From: Leeuwenhoekiella marinoflava DSM 3653
Lineage (GTDB): Bacteria > Bacteroidota > Bacteroidia > Flavobacteriales > Flavobacteriaceae
Direction of reading: 5' to 3'
DNA: 64,000 bases
Assembly (NCBI RefSeq): GCF_900129005.1
Contig: NZ_FQUN01000021.1
Location: 1-64,000, forward strand
Positions 53,113 through 62,949 of the stretch are shown here, piece by piece (position 1 is the first letter of the stretch; each line of letters starts with the position of its first letter). Made by a program: the position numbers and the translations under genes. The notes under the pieces were generated by a model that was given only the letters and a program-made list of their open reading frames with translations, did not search any database and was not told where the DNA came from.

Positions 53113-53829
53113 ATGCAATACATCTGGTTTATATGGTCACTTATCATTCTCGCTCTTTGGGTAGTTATCTATCTATCTAAAAAAGGAGTTAGAAGAGAAA
53201 TGCTCAAAATGAGCCTAATTACGATGCCCTTTGGTTTAACAGAACCGTTGTTTGTACCAGAATATTGGTTTCCACCTTCGCTTTTTGATTTGGCCGAAAA
53301 AACAGGCTTCGATATCGAAAGTTTGATTTTCTCTTTCGCAATAGGTGGAATTGGCACTGTACTCTACAACCTTATTTTTAAAAGAGGACTTGCCGAAATA
53401 CCACATAGCGAACGAAGTCATAGTAGGCACCGATTGCATATTTATATACTTTTTATACCAGCAGCTGTATTCATCATTCTGGCGCTTTTTACGTCGCTCA
53501 ATCACATTTATTGCGGCATTATAGCTTTGTTCATAGGTGGATTGGCGACTCTTTATTGTCGCCCAGATTTAAAAGGAAAGATTTGGGTTGGGGGAATTCT
53601 GTTTACGGTATTGTACTTCATTTATTTCGGAAGCATCCTTCCGTTCTATCCTCAATATGTGGAGTTGTACTGGAATCTAGACAACCTGACCCATATTCTT
53701 GTCTTGGGCATTCCTATTGAAGAATTAATGTTCGCCTTCACTTTTGGGATGTATTGGTCTGGATTGTATGAACATATCTATTGGCGAAAACTCATTCAAA
53801 CTGAAATAATTATTCCACTTAAAGATTAA
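53113..53829 (+). CDS. lycopene cyclase-domain-like membrane protein
   Basis: 238 residues, about seven membrane helices. The closing LGIPIEELMFAFTFGMYWSG and LYEHIYW resemble the CrtY_cd/CarR-type lycopene cyclase motif PxEE. No carotenoid genes lie nearby, so cyclase activity is doubtful. It may be a paralogue with a different lipid-related role. Confidence 0.6.
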   Translation: MQYIWFIWSLIILALWVVIYLSKKGVRREMLKMSLITMPFGLTEPLFVPEYWFPPSLFDLAEKTGFDIESLIFSFAIGGIGTVLYNLIFKRGLAEIPHSERSHSRHRLHIYILFIPAAVFIILALFTSLNHIYCGIIALFIGGLATLYCRPDLKGKIWVGGILFTVLYFIYFGSILPFYPQYVELYWNLDNLTHILVLGIPIEELMFAFTFGMYWSGLYEHIYWRKLIQTEIIIPLKD

Positions 53830-53833
53830 CACT

Positions 53834-54349
53834 ATGAAACGAATACACTCAAATCAAAAAAACAATGCTATCCAAGTTGTAGCCATTAAGAACCCAGTAA
53901 GAAAGATATACCAGGTATCCATCGCTATATTGTTCCTTCTACTGCTTTCAGCAGTAGTTCTATCCTGTTCTGGCAAGAAAAAAGATGTTGCAGAAAGCGT
54001 AACACAGCCAACTGTTGAAACATCCCAAACAGCAAATGAGGCCATTATATCAGCCCAAAATTATGAAATCGTTCCCAACGAAAAAGTCTGTATGGTCAAT
54101 GACCGATTTATGGGTGTGTCACAAATACCTATTGACGTCAATGGAACTATCTACTATGGTTGTTGTGAAAATTGTGTTGAAAAGTTACAGAAAAATCTAG
54201 ATGATGTTCGCTTTGGGAGTAATCCACTAAATGATACAAAAGTTGATAAAGCTTCAGCAATTATTGTTCAAGATAAAAGTAGCGGAAGTGTTTTTTATTT
54301 CGCTTCCATAGTAGATGCCCAATCATTTATAAATAAGAATAAAGGATAG
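53834..54349 (+). CDS. lipoprotein with TRASH/YHS-like metal-binding domain
   Basis: 171 residues. A hydrophobic segment ends in a lipobox (LLLLSAVVLSC-S) after an unusually long 30-residue N-terminus, so the true start may lie inside. Residues about 80-125 have KVCMVNDRFMG and YYGCCENCVEKLQKN, a Cys pattern like TRASH/YHS metal-binding modules. Likely a periplasmic copper-binding lipoprotein; last gene of the second copper module. Confidence 0.65.
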   Translation: MKRIHSNQKNNAIQVVAIKNPVRKIYQVSIAILFLLLLSAVVLSCSGKKKDVAESVTQPTVETSQTANEAIISAQNYEIVPNEKVCMVNDRFMGVSQIPIDVNGTIYYGCCENCVEKLQKNLDDVRFGSNPLNDTKVDKASAIIVQDKSSGSVFYFASIVDAQSFINKNKG

Positions 54350-54377
54350 GAAATCTTTATTCATAAAAATTCAAGTT

Positions 54378-54839
54378 ATGAAAATAGTGTTAGCCATAGA
54401 TGGTTCTGATTTTAGTAAACTAGCAGTAAAAGAACTTGCAAAATTACCCTTACAAAATGAAAGTGAGGTCTGCATTATAAACGTGTATGAACATCCTGCG
54501 ATATCAACACCATCATTAATTACATCAACAAGTTCTATTAATTCCTACTACAAAGAGTTTTTATCAAACGCTGAAAAAATAGGGAAAAAGATTGTTTCCG
54601 AAGCTGGTAAAGTATTGAAAGAAAAAAATAGCTCACTTCGTATAACAACAAATGTTGTCAGCGGTCTTCCTAAAAAAGAAATTTTGGAAAAAGCGGAATC
54701 TTTTGATGCCGATTTGATTGTAGTGGGTTCGCAAGGGCAAGGCGCATTTTCACGTCTTTTATTAGGTTCCGTTTCACAGTATTTAGCAACACACGCCAAA
54801 TGTTCAGTAATGATTGTAAAAGACAAGGACGCAAAGTAA
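54378..54839 (+). CDS. universal stress protein, UspA family
   Basis: 153 residues, one Usp domain. It has the ATP-binding type motif G-x2-G-x9-G-S (GSQGQGAFSRLLLGSVS, residues about 121-137), suggesting ATP binding, and MKIVLAIDGSDFS at the start. Cytosolic stress protein. It opens the metabolic part of the window. Confidence 0.9.
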   Translation: MKIVLAIDGSDFSKLAVKELAKLPLQNESEVCIINVYEHPAISTPSLITSTSSINSYYKEFLSNAEKIGKKIVSEAGKVLKEKNSSLRITTNVVSGLPKKEILEKAESFDADLIVVGSQGQGAFSRLLLGSVSQYLATHAKCSVMIVKDKDAK

Positions 54840-54873
54840 ACTATTGCTAATACCAATGATATAAAAATTAAAT

Positions 54874-56229
54874 ATGAACGCTAACCACTCAAATAATAAT
54901 ACAAAAGAATCTGCTTGCAAAGTAACAGATGAAATCTGCCTTCCAGACTCTAATTTACCTCGTGTTATTATTATAGGTGGTGGGTTTGCAGGTTTAGCGT
55001 TGGTTGAAAAACTGAAACACAAAGAGGTGCAGGTGGTACTGTTCGATAAAAACAACTTCCACCAGTTTCAGCCCTTATTTTATCAAGTGGCAACGAGTGC
55101 TTTGGAACCTGATAGTATTGTATTCCCTTTCAGAAAACAAATTAGTGGTTATAAAAATGTATTGTTTCGTTTAGCTGAAGTCGAGGAAATCCAACCTTCT
55201 ACAAACACAATTATAACCAATAAAGGAAGAGTTCACTTCGACTATCTCGTATTGGCAACGGGTACAACAACTAATTTTTTTGGTATGGACAATGTCGAGT
55301 CCCATAGTCTTGGGATGAAAAACATTCGCGATTCTTTAAATATTCGCCATATGATGCTGCAAAATCTGGAACAAGCTGCAATCACTTGTGATGATAAAGA
55401 ACGTGATGCCTTAACAAATTTCGTCATCGTTGGCGGTGGTCCCGCTGGTGTGGAAATGGCAGGAGCTTTGGCAGAATTCCGCAAATATATTCTTCCCAAA
55501 GATTATCCAGAATACCCTTCTTCCATAATGAACATCTATTTAATTGAAGCCATTGATGAGCTTTTAAGTACGATGTCAGACAAGGCATCATCAAAAACGC
55601 TAGAATATTTGAAGGATTTGGAGGTAAAGGTATTACTCAATGAATCGGTAAGCAATTACGATGGTTCACAGGTTGTCACAAATTGTGATAAGATTATTTT
55701 AACAAAAAACCTAATCTGGACAGCTGGTGTGAAAGGACAGTTTCCAAAAGGTATTGATAAAAAACACGTGGTAAAGGGTAACCGCTTAAAAACAGACTCA
55801 TTTTTAATGGTAGAAGGCTACAAAAACATTTTTGCCATAGGCGATATAGCGGCTGTAATTACAGAAGAAACGCCAAAAGGACATCCGCAAGTAGCACAAA
55901 CAGCTATTCAGCAAGGTAAATATTTAGGTAATGTATTATTGAAAATTATTAAGGATGAGGGTGTGAACTCTTTCGAATATAAAGACAAAGGTTCATTAGC
56001 TACAGTAGGGAAACGTAAGGCAGTAGCTGATTTGGGCAAATTCAAATTTGCAGGTTATTTCGCTTGGCTATTATGGTCAGTTGTACACTTATTATCCATA
56101 AGCGGATTTAGAAATAGATTGATGGTTGGTTTTAATTGGGCGGTAAGCTATTTCACTTATGAAAAGAGCAACCGCCTAATTATTAGAAATTTTAAACCAA
56201 AACCGTCGGTTAATAACATAAAGAAATAA
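54874..56229 (+). CDS. type II NADH dehydrogenase (NDH-2)
   Basis: 451 residues. Two Rossmann folds: FAD-binding VIIIGGGFAGLALVEKLKHK (about 31) and NAD-binding FVIVGGGPAGVEMAGALAEF (about 187). NIFAIGDIA is the second FAD motif, and the C-terminal amphipathic helices attach it to the membrane. It oxidises NADH to quinone in one step without Fe-S clusters or proton pumping, so would be less metal-sensitive than complex I or Nqr. Gene symbol ndh is likely but not certain. Confidence 0.9.
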   Translation: MNANHSNNNTKESACKVTDEICLPDSNLPRVIIIGGGFAGLALVEKLKHKEVQVVLFDKNNFHQFQPLFYQVATSALEPDSIVFPFRKQISGYKNVLFRLAEVEEIQPSTNTIITNKGRVHFDYLVLATGTTTNFFGMDNVESHSLGMKNIRDSLNIRHMMLQNLEQAAITCDDKERDALTNFVIVGGGPAGVEMAGALAEFRKYILPKDYPEYPSSIMNIYLIEAIDELLSTMSDKASSKTLEYLKDLEVKVLLNESVSNYDGSQVVTNCDKIILTKNLIWTAGVKGQFPKGIDKKHVVKGNRLKTDSFLMVEGYKNIFAIGDIAAVITEETPKGHPQVAQTAIQQGKYLGNVLLKIIKDEGVNSFEYKDKGSLATVGKRKAVADLGKFKFAGYFAWLLWSVVHLLSISGFRNRLMVGFNWAVSYFTYEKSNRLIIRNFKPKPSVNNIKK

Positions 56230-56236
56230 TTTACGA

Positions 56237-57592
56237 ATGAAAGACACAACAGATAAAAACAATAAGCTTTCCTTAATAGGGTCTATATCTCTAGGAACTG
56301 GTGTAATGATTGGTGCTGGCATATTTGTTCTTATGGGACAAATAGCGGAGTTAGTTGGAGATCTGTTCCCGATTGCCTTTATTGCGGGAGCTGTTGTTGT
56401 GGGTTTCAGCTCTTATTCCTACGTAAAGTTCTCAAATGCTTTTCCATCCTCTGGAGGTGTGGTTAAGTTTTTCAATAAATCCTATGGACCTGGAACGACA
56501 ACCGGTGTCTATTCTTTACTAATGTATGTTTCAATGGTCGTTGCACAAAGTTTAGTTGCAGGAACCTTTGGCGCTTATACCCTTCGATTATTCCCAGAAA
56601 GTTATGCTGGTTATGCATCCATACTTGGTATTCTACTTTTGGTAACAGCTTATATAATAAATATTCTAGGAAATAAAGTAATTGGAGCAACGGCCACTTT
56701 TACAGCAATTATTAAAGTAGGTGGTATTGCACTACTTGCGATTGCAGGTCTGGTAGCTTCTGGATTTGCGGATATTACAGGAGACTATATCCCACAAAAT
56801 ACCGAAACCTTACCACAAGGGTTCGGCTTTGTAGCGGCATTGGCATTATCAATCCTTGCCTATAAAGGGTTCACAACAATAACGAATCAAGGTGGAGACA
56901 TCAAAAATCCACACAAAAACCTTGGAAGATCCATTGTGATTTCTATTCTTATCTGCACACTTATTTATGTAGCCTTGGCACTTGCTGTTGCAGGCGGTTT
57001 AAGCATTCCTGAAATAATAAAGGCAAAAGATTATGCTTTGGCAGCAGCAGCCGAACCTGTTTTTGGGGAATGGGGCTTATGGTTTACTATAGCAATCGCT
57101 ATTGTAGCAACCTTTTCAGGGGTTATCGCCAGTGTATTTTCGGCATCGCGCTTATTGGGGATGTTGAGTAATATGAAACAAGTACCCTCTTTAAAAAGGA
57201 TAGGTAATTTTAAAAATCCAGCGCTCATATTCACGGTTTCCCTTGCCATTTTACTCACTGCCCTTTTCGATTTAACAAGAATCGCTTCTATAGGAGCTAT
57301 TTTCTACCTTATTATGGATATAGCTATCCATTGGGGGCTTTTTCGCTACCTAAAAAACGAGGTGAAATTTAAACCCATCATTCCGTTAATAGCTATTGTA
57401 ATGGACACGGTAGTACTGGCAGCCTTTCTATATATAAAATATCTGAATGATCCAATGGTGCTCATCGTAGCAGCAATTGGAATTATCCTGATTCTCATTG
57501 CGGAACGTTTTTTTATGATTTCGCATACAGACGATGATGGCAATATGCCTATGGGAATGGAGAATACAAATAATAAAAACAACAAATCATAA
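56237..57592 (+). CDS. APC-family amino-acid permease (paralogue)
   Basis: 451 residues, same length as the 19723-21078 product and similar over its whole length (LGTGVMIGAGIFVLMGQIAE; LAYKGFTTITNQGGDIKNPH). Tail MPMGMENTNNKN. The two copies differ by scattered substitutions, not domain change. Substrate unknown. Starts 7 bases after the NDH-2 stop. Confidence 0.88.
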   Translation: MKDTTDKNNKLSLIGSISLGTGVMIGAGIFVLMGQIAELVGDLFPIAFIAGAVVVGFSSYSYVKFSNAFPSSGGVVKFFNKSYGPGTTTGVYSLLMYVSMVVAQSLVAGTFGAYTLRLFPESYAGYASILGILLLVTAYIINILGNKVIGATATFTAIIKVGGIALLAIAGLVASGFADITGDYIPQNTETLPQGFGFVAALALSILAYKGFTTITNQGGDIKNPHKNLGRSIVISILICTLIYVALALAVAGGLSIPEIIKAKDYALAAAAEPVFGEWGLWFTIAIAIVATFSGVIASVFSASRLLGMLSNMKQVPSLKRIGNFKNPALIFTVSLAILLTALFDLTRIASIGAIFYLIMDIAIHWGLFRYLKNEVKFKPIIPLIAIVMDTVVLAAFLYIKYLNDPMVLIVAAIGIILILIAERFFMISHTDDDGNMPMGMENTNNKNNKS

Positions 57593-57610
57593 TTAATTAA
57601 AACAATTTAT

Positions 57611-58624
57611 ATGAAAAATATAGCAGTTATAGGATACGGAGTCATCGGAAAAAGGGTGGCCGATGCCATCAATCTACAGGACGATATGAAGCTTTCGGGC
57701 GTGTGTGATATCATAAGCGATTGGCGCATTCAAAATGCCGTGAGAAAAAAGTACGATATCTACGCAGCAACTCAAGAAGCAGAAGACAGAATGAAATCCG
57801 AAGGTATTTCAGTAAAAGGCGATATGCACGACCTGTTGAAAAAATCAGATCTCGTTGTGGACTGTACCCCTAAAAAGATTGCGGCTCAAAATGTAGCAAT
57901 TTATAAAGAGCAAAACATCAAATTTATTTTACACGGAGGCGAAAAACACGAAACAACAGGCCATTCCTTTAGTGCTGAAAATAATTATCAGTCTGCTCTA
58001 AATCTAGATGCTACACGTGTAGTTTCCTGCAACACCACTTCTATTTTAAGGACGTTGACCGCTTTAAAAAGAGCCAATTTATTGGATTATGCCAGAGGTA
58101 CACTTTTAAGAAGAGCAACAGATCCTTGGGAAAGCCATTTAGGTGGTATTATGAATACGATGGTTCCTGAAAAAGACATCCCGAGCCACCAAGGTCCTGA
58201 TGCTAAAAGCGTTGACCCAGATTTGGATGTCATCACTGCCGCAGTAAAAGTTCCAGAAACTTTAAGCCATATGCACTATTGGAATGTGAAGTTAAAAAAA
58301 CAAGCCTCGAAAGAAGAAGTGCTGAATGCTTTTAAGACATCTAGTCGTATCAAGCTAATTCAATATGACAAAGGCCTAGTTTCTAACAACACTATCAAGG
58401 AAATGTTTTTGGATATGGGAAGACCTTGGGGCGATATGTATGAAGTAGCCCTATGGGAAGATATGCTGAAGGTAGTGGGGGATGAACTTTTCTACGCCTA
58501 TGTGGTAGACAACCAAGCAATTGTTATACCCGAAACTATTGATGCCATTAGAGCACTTACAGGAATTGAAACAGATGGTGCCAAATCTATCGCTAAAACA
58601 AATGAAAGTTTAGGAATTCATTAA
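57611..58624 (+). CDS. gapB: type II (archaeal-type) glyceraldehyde-3-phosphate dehydrogenase
   Basis: 337 residues. It opens with the Rossmann motif [16 protein letters not shown] and has the catalytic Cys in [13 protein letters not shown] (about 141), then RRATDPWES. This is the Archaea type, not the usual bacterial GapA (SCTTN type). It interconverts glyceraldehyde-3-phosphate and 1,3-bisphosphoglycerate with NAD(P). The symbol is used loosely for archaeal-type enzymes. Adjacent to the class I aldolase (11 bases). Confidence 0.9.
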   Translation: MKNIAVIGYGVIGKRVADAINLQDDMKLSGVCDIISDWRIQNAVRKKYDIYAATQEAEDRMKSEGISVKGDMHDLLKKSDLVVDCTPKKIAAQNVAIYKEQNIKFILHGGEKHETTGHSFSAENNYQSALNLDATRVVSCNTTSILRTLTALKRANLLDYARGTLLRRATDPWESHLGGIMNTMVPEKDIPSHQGPDAKSVDPDLDVITAAVKVPETLSHMHYWNVKLKKQASKEEVLNAFKTSSRIKLIQYDKGLVSNNTIKEMFLDMGRPWGDMYEVALWEDMLKVVGDELFYAYVVDNQAIVIPETIDAIRALTGIETDGAKSIAKTNESLGIH

Positions 58625-58635
58625 TCATTAATACA

Positions 58636-59697
58636 ATGAAAATAGACATAAATATTACACAACTGTTAGGGGAAAAAGCAGACTTCTATTTGAATCACGT
58701 TTGTGAAAAAATAACCAAGGATGAATTGCAAACCCCAAGTAGAACAAGCCTAGATAAGGTATTTACCCAAAGCAACAGAAATCCGCAGGTACTGCGAAGC
58801 CTTTCGCAATTGTATAACCACGGAAATCTTGGTGGTACAGGCTACTTGAGTATCCTTCCAGTAGACCAAGGTATCGAGCATAGTGCAGCTTTTTCTTTCT
58901 ATAAAAATCCGGATTATTTTGACCCAGAGAATATCATAAAACTCGCCATTGAGGCCGGTTGTAATGGTGTGGCTTCCACCTTCGGTGCTTTGGGATTGAA
59001 CGCTAGGAAATACGCCCATAAAATCCCGTTTATCGTAAAGATTAATCACAATGAACTGCTCACATTTCCTAATAAATATAACCAAACTTTATTTGGTAAA
59101 GTAAAAGCTGGGTGGGATATGGGAGCAGTTGCTGTCGGTGCTACTATATATTTTGGTTCCGAAGAAAGCAATAGACAGCTTAAAGAAATAGCTGAAGCTT
59201 TTGAAGAAGCCCACAATTTAGGTATGGCTACCATTTTATGGTGCTATACCCGAAATGAAGCTTTCAAAACTGGAAAAGAAGATTATCACGCTGCTGCCGA
59301 TGTAACAGGGCAAGCAAATCATATTGGGGTAACCATTCAGGCAGATATCATTAAGCAAAAATTACCTACAAATAACTTTGGTTTCAAAGAAATCGGTTTT
59401 GGAAAATATGATGATGAAATGTATGAGACGCTGACAACAGAACATCCCATCGACCTATGCAGGTTGCAGGTGGCTAATTGCTTTATGGGAAAAATCGGAT
59501 TGATTAATTCCGGTGGTGGCTCTAAAGGTAAGTCTGATTTGGTGGAGGCAATAACAACTGCCGTTATCAATAAAAGAGCTGGTGGCTCTGGATTGATAAT
59601 GGGAAGAAAAGCGTTTCAAAAGCCCTTCGGCGAAGGCGTGGAAGTATTACAATCCGTTCAGAAAGTTTATTTGGATACTAAAATTAGCATTGCATAA
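58636..59697 (+). CDS. class I fructose-bisphosphate aldolase (DhnA type)
   Basis: 353 residues, TIM barrel. [17 protein letters not shown] near residue 75, [15 protein letters not shown] near 134, and [20 protein letters not shown] near 292, a phosphate-binding loop, then [13 protein letters not shown]. This metal-free Schiff-base aldolase splits fructose-1,6-bisphosphate. It differs from the usual bacterial class II enzyme, which needs a divalent metal. Which Lys is catalytic I did not settle. Confidence 0.88.
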   Translation: MKIDINITQLLGEKADFYLNHVCEKITKDELQTPSRTSLDKVFTQSNRNPQVLRSLSQLYNHGNLGGTGYLSILPVDQGIEHSAAFSFYKNPDYFDPENIIKLAIEAGCNGVASTFGALGLNARKYAHKIPFIVKINHNELLTFPNKYNQTLFGKVKAGWDMGAVAVGATIYFGSEESNRQLKEIAEAFEEAHNLGMATILWCYTRNEAFKTGKEDYHAAADVTGQANHIGVTIQADIIKQKLPTNNFGFKEIGFGKYDDEMYETLTTEHPIDLCRLQVANCFMGKIGLINSGGGSKGKSDLVEAITTAVINKRAGGSGLIMGRKAFQKPFGEGVEVLQSVQKVYLDTKISIA

Positions 59698-59709
59698 CAA
59701 TAAAAAAGA

Positions 59710-61068
59710 ATGTTCGACACAGAAGTAAAATCACTTAAATCATTCAATCACTACCTCTCAAAATTGGTAGAAAGTCGTCTATGGCTAAAGGTTATCATTG
59801 CCTTATTTTTGGGTGTTGGTTTTGGATTGCTGTTAAGTCCTCAAAACGGGTGGATTACTAAAGAAACAGCAGACATCGCAGGGAATTGGCTGGCATTGCC
59901 TGGCGTACTTTTTCTAAAACTGGTTCAAATGATTATGATTCCTTTGATTGTGGCTTCTATCATCACAGGAATCGCAAGTAATGAAAAGGACAGTCTAAAA
60001 AAATTGGGTGGTGGCGTTTTATTATATTTTCTAGGCACTACCATAGTTTCGGTAAGTTTGGGTGTAATACTATCTCAAATTTTTAGACCTGGTCGCTTTT
60101 TACATCAACAGGCTCTAGCTGAACATAATGAAATTACTGCTGCTCCAACGGAAAATCCCGAGCTTTCCTTCGGCCTTGAAACTATTCCAGATGCCATATC
60201 AAACTTACTTCCAGAGAACCCTTTAGCATCTATGGTTAGTGGTGAAATGTTAAGTATTGTGATTTTCACAATCATTATTGGTGTAGCTGTGCTATCACTT
60301 GAAAATGCCTTACTGCGCCCAGTGAAGCTTCTTTTAAGTGCCATTCAGGAAGTCTGTATGACAGTAGTAAAATGGTCAATGCTTCTAGTACCTATTGCTG
60401 TTTTCGGACTAATGGCGCAGCTTACCTCTAGTGTTGGTTTAAGTTCTTTATCAGGTTTAACGTACTATGTTGGGGTAGTACTTCTCGGTCTTCTTTTATT
60501 GGTAATTTTCTATTTGGGACTCATCGTACTTCTCGGAAAGAAAAACCCATTGCATTTCCTAAAAAAAATAAGGGATGTTCAATTATTGGCTTTTTCAACC
60601 ACAAGTTCTGCCGCTGTGATGCCCTTATCTCTAAAAACCGCCGAAGAAGAACTAAAAGTGGACAAGACTATTAGCAATTTTATCATACCTATAGGGGCGA
60701 CCGTCAATATGGATGGTACTGCACTATATCAAACTATTACAACTCTTTTTATTGCCCAAGCTTACGGACTGGAAATGAGTTTACTCAATATTATAGTGGT
60801 CATTGTAACTATTGTCGCTGCATCCATTGGTACACCTGCCATTCCAGGAGGTGGTGTGGTTATACTCGCTTCTGTTTTGGGAAGTGTCGGCATACCTGCT
60901 GAAGGCATCATCATTATCATTGGTGTAGAAAGACTCTTGGGAATGTTTAGGACTGCTGTAAATGTAACTGGTGATTTAACTGCCTGTATGGTCTTCAATA
61001 GATTCTATGGTAAAACCCCAATCTTGGTTAGTGAGAAAACGAATAATAAATCAATTACAAAACAATGA
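59710..61068 (+). CDS. dicarboxylate/amino-acid:cation symporter (DAACS/GltP)
   Basis: 452 residues, eight or so membrane helices. Motifs: FSTTSSAAVMPLSLKTAEEE (helical hairpin 1), GATVNMDGTALYQ (helix 7) and SIGTPAIPGGGVVILASVLG (helical hairpin 2), then NVTGDLTACMV. Imports C4-dicarboxylates or acidic amino acids with Na+ or H+. Its stop overlaps the next ATG by 4 bases. Confidence 0.92.
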   Translation: MFDTEVKSLKSFNHYLSKLVESRLWLKVIIALFLGVGFGLLLSPQNGWITKETADIAGNWLALPGVLFLKLVQMIMIPLIVASIITGIASNEKDSLKKLGGGVLLYFLGTTIVSVSLGVILSQIFRPGRFLHQQALAEHNEITAAPTENPELSFGLETIPDAISNLLPENPLASMVSGEMLSIVIFTIIIGVAVLSLENALLRPVKLLLSAIQEVCMTVVKWSMLLVPIAVFGLMAQLTSSVGLSSLSGLTYYVGVVLLGLLLLVIFYLGLIVLLGKKNPLHFLKKIRDVQLLAFSTTSSAAVMPLSLKTAEEELKVDKTISNFIIPIGATVNMDGTALYQTITTLFIAQAYGLEMSLLNIIVVIVTIVAASIGTPAIPGGGVVILASVLGSVGIPAEGIIIIIGVERLLGMFRTAVNVTGDLTACMVFNRFYGKTPILVSEKTNNKSITKQ

Positions 61069-61985
61069 CATTACTACTCATATCCATAGTGTTCATTCTT
61101 CCTGTTGTGGCTATTGCCAGCTATCAGCATTATAAGATTGGTAAGCAACCAGCTTATGATGCCAAAGAAACACTGTTGAATTATGAAATAATAGGCTCTG
61201 GAGAAAACAAACTTGTTTTGTTACACGGTTTAACAGGCTCATTGCATTATTGGAAACGCAATTTAGAAAGTATTACAACTACGCATAAGCTACTTTTAGT
61301 CGACCTGCTAGGTTTTGGTGATTCGCCAAAACCACAAAGTGATTATTCCCTTTCAATACAATTGCAGGCCCTTGAATTGATTCTTAACAAAGAAGGATTC
61401 AATGATGGAAATATCATTATTGCAGGACATTCTATGGGAGCTATGATTTCATTAGCAATATTGGAAAAGCAACCAACTTGGTTCAAGGCAGGAATTTTTA
61501 TAAGCGTACCTGTTTACAAGAACGCTGATGAGTTTAAAGAAATTATGTCTTCTCATTCCTTTGTAGATAGGATTTCAACAAGCAAATTCTCAAAATACAT
61601 TTGTATGATTCATCCCATATTTATGTCACGTGCATTCAAGCCTGATAACCTCACGGATGATGTCTATGAAGATGCAAAAAAGCATCATTGGATGAGTTAT
61701 TATTATTCTCTCACAGAAGTCATCCTAAAAACAGATTTATATGCGATTACAAAGAAAATTAAGGATAAAGATGTGCTCTTTATTCACGGAGAAAAAGACA
61801 CTACTGCACCTTTAGAAAATGCCTTAAAATTATCGAGGGAATTTAAAAACGCAAAAATAATTACTTCATCTGAAGGAGACCATCAGTTCTTTCTGAAAGA
61901 AGCAGAATTTGTTTGGAACACTATTAAAGATTTTACTATTTCTGAAAAAAAGTTACAAAAAACCATATCCAATGAGCACGAATAA
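61065..61985 (+). CDS. alpha/beta hydrolase
   Basis: 306 residues. An N-terminal membrane segment (LLISIVFILPVVAIASY), then the alpha/beta hydrolase fold: oxyanion LLHGLTGSLHYW, nucleophile elbow GHSMGAMISLAI (Ser near 126), acid FIHGEKDTTAPL and His GDHQFF. Substrate unknown. Overlaps the end of the symporter gene and the start of pfkA. Confidence 0.88.
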   Translation: MTLLLISIVFILPVVAIASYQHYKIGKQPAYDAKETLLNYEIIGSGENKLVLLHGLTGSLHYWKRNLESITTTHKLLLVDLLGFGDSPKPQSDYSLSIQLQALELILNKEGFNDGNIIIAGHSMGAMISLAILEKQPTWFKAGIFISVPVYKNADEFKEIMSSHSFVDRISTSKFSKYICMIHPIFMSRAFKPDNLTDDVYEDAKKHHWMSYYYSLTEVILKTDLYAITKKIKDKDVLFIHGEKDTTAPLENALKLSREFKNAKIITSSEGDHQFFLKEAEFVWNTIKDFTISEKKLQKTISNEHE

Positions 61986-62946
61986 AATTAAACATATAGG
62001 CGTATTCACATCTGGAGGCGATAGCCCTGGGATGAATGCTGCACTATACGCCATTGCCAAATCCGCTGAAGCAAAAGGCATAAAAATAAGTGGTTTTCGA
62101 AAAGGGTATGAAGGGTTGATAGATGGTGATTTGGTTCCATTAGCATCACACGAACTAAAAAAAATAACCCAAAAAGGCGGTACCATTCTAAAAACAGCAA
62201 GAAGCAAACGATTTCTGGAATTGGAAGGTCGTAAAAAAGCATTGCAAACTCTAAAAGCAAACAACATAGATGCTTTAATTGCTATTGGTGGCGATGGCAC
62301 TTTTAAAGGTCTATTAGCTTTTTCAGAAATATGCGGCATTCCGTTTATAGGCATTCCTGGCACTATAGACAACGATATTTTTGGTGCAGATTACACCCTT
62401 GGTTTTGATTCGGCTGTAAACACTGCCATTGAAAATATTGATAAAATAAAAGATACTGCCGAATCCCATAACCGCGTATTTATTGTTGAAGTAATGGGAA
62501 GGGATTCAGGCTACATCGCTATTCATTCAGGATTAATGGTAGGTGCCGATTCCATCCTTATTCCAGAGAGTGGAAAGGACTTTATTTATCTATTGGACAA
62601 GGTTAAGAATTACGATAGTGAAGATGCCTTCCTTGTCGTGGTTTCTGAAGGTGATGAACTAGGTGCAGAACTGGTTTCCTCAAAAATAAAGGAAGTCAAT
62701 CCCAATGTCGATTTACGAATTACGAAACTCGGCCACGTCCAGCGAGGCGGAAATCCGTCAGCTTTAGATAGAATGTTAGGCATTAGACTTGGAGTGGCAG
62801 CTGTAAACGCAATTTCACAAGGTAAAAAGAACGCAATGGTTGGAATTTTAAATAATCAATTGCATCTAACCCCTTTTGAAGAGGTGGTCAAGCAACATCA
62901 AGTAGATAATGAATTGTATGAACTTTTAGAATTATTTGGAAAGTAA
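61972..62946 (+). CDS. pfkA: ATP-dependent 6-phosphofructokinase
   Basis: 324 residues from the ATG at 61972, which starts MSTNKIKHIGVFTSGGDSPG as in the family. IGGDGTFKG (Gly at the ATP-type position), PGTIDNDIFGADYTLGF (catalytic TIDND with PG, ATP-type rather than PPi-type), MGRDSGYIA, and LGHVQRGGNPSALDR. It phosphorylates fructose-6-phosphate to the substrate of the adjacent aldolase. Overlaps the hydrolase gene by 14 bases. Confidence 0.93.
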   Translation: MSTNKIKHIGVFTSGGDSPGMNAALYAIAKSAEAKGIKISGFRKGYEGLIDGDLVPLASHELKKITQKGGTILKTARSKRFLELEGRKKALQTLKANNIDALIAIGGDGTFKGLLAFSEICGIPFIGIPGTIDNDIFGADYTLGFDSAVNTAIENIDKIKDTAESHNRVFIVEVMGRDSGYIAIHSGLMVGADSILIPESGKDFIYLLDKVKNYDSEDAFLVVVSEGDELGAELVSSKIKEVNPNVDLRITKLGHVQRGGNPSALDRMLGIRLGVAAVNAISQGKKNAMVGILNNQLHLTPFEEVVKQHQVDNELYELLELFGK

Positions 62947-62949
62947 GAA

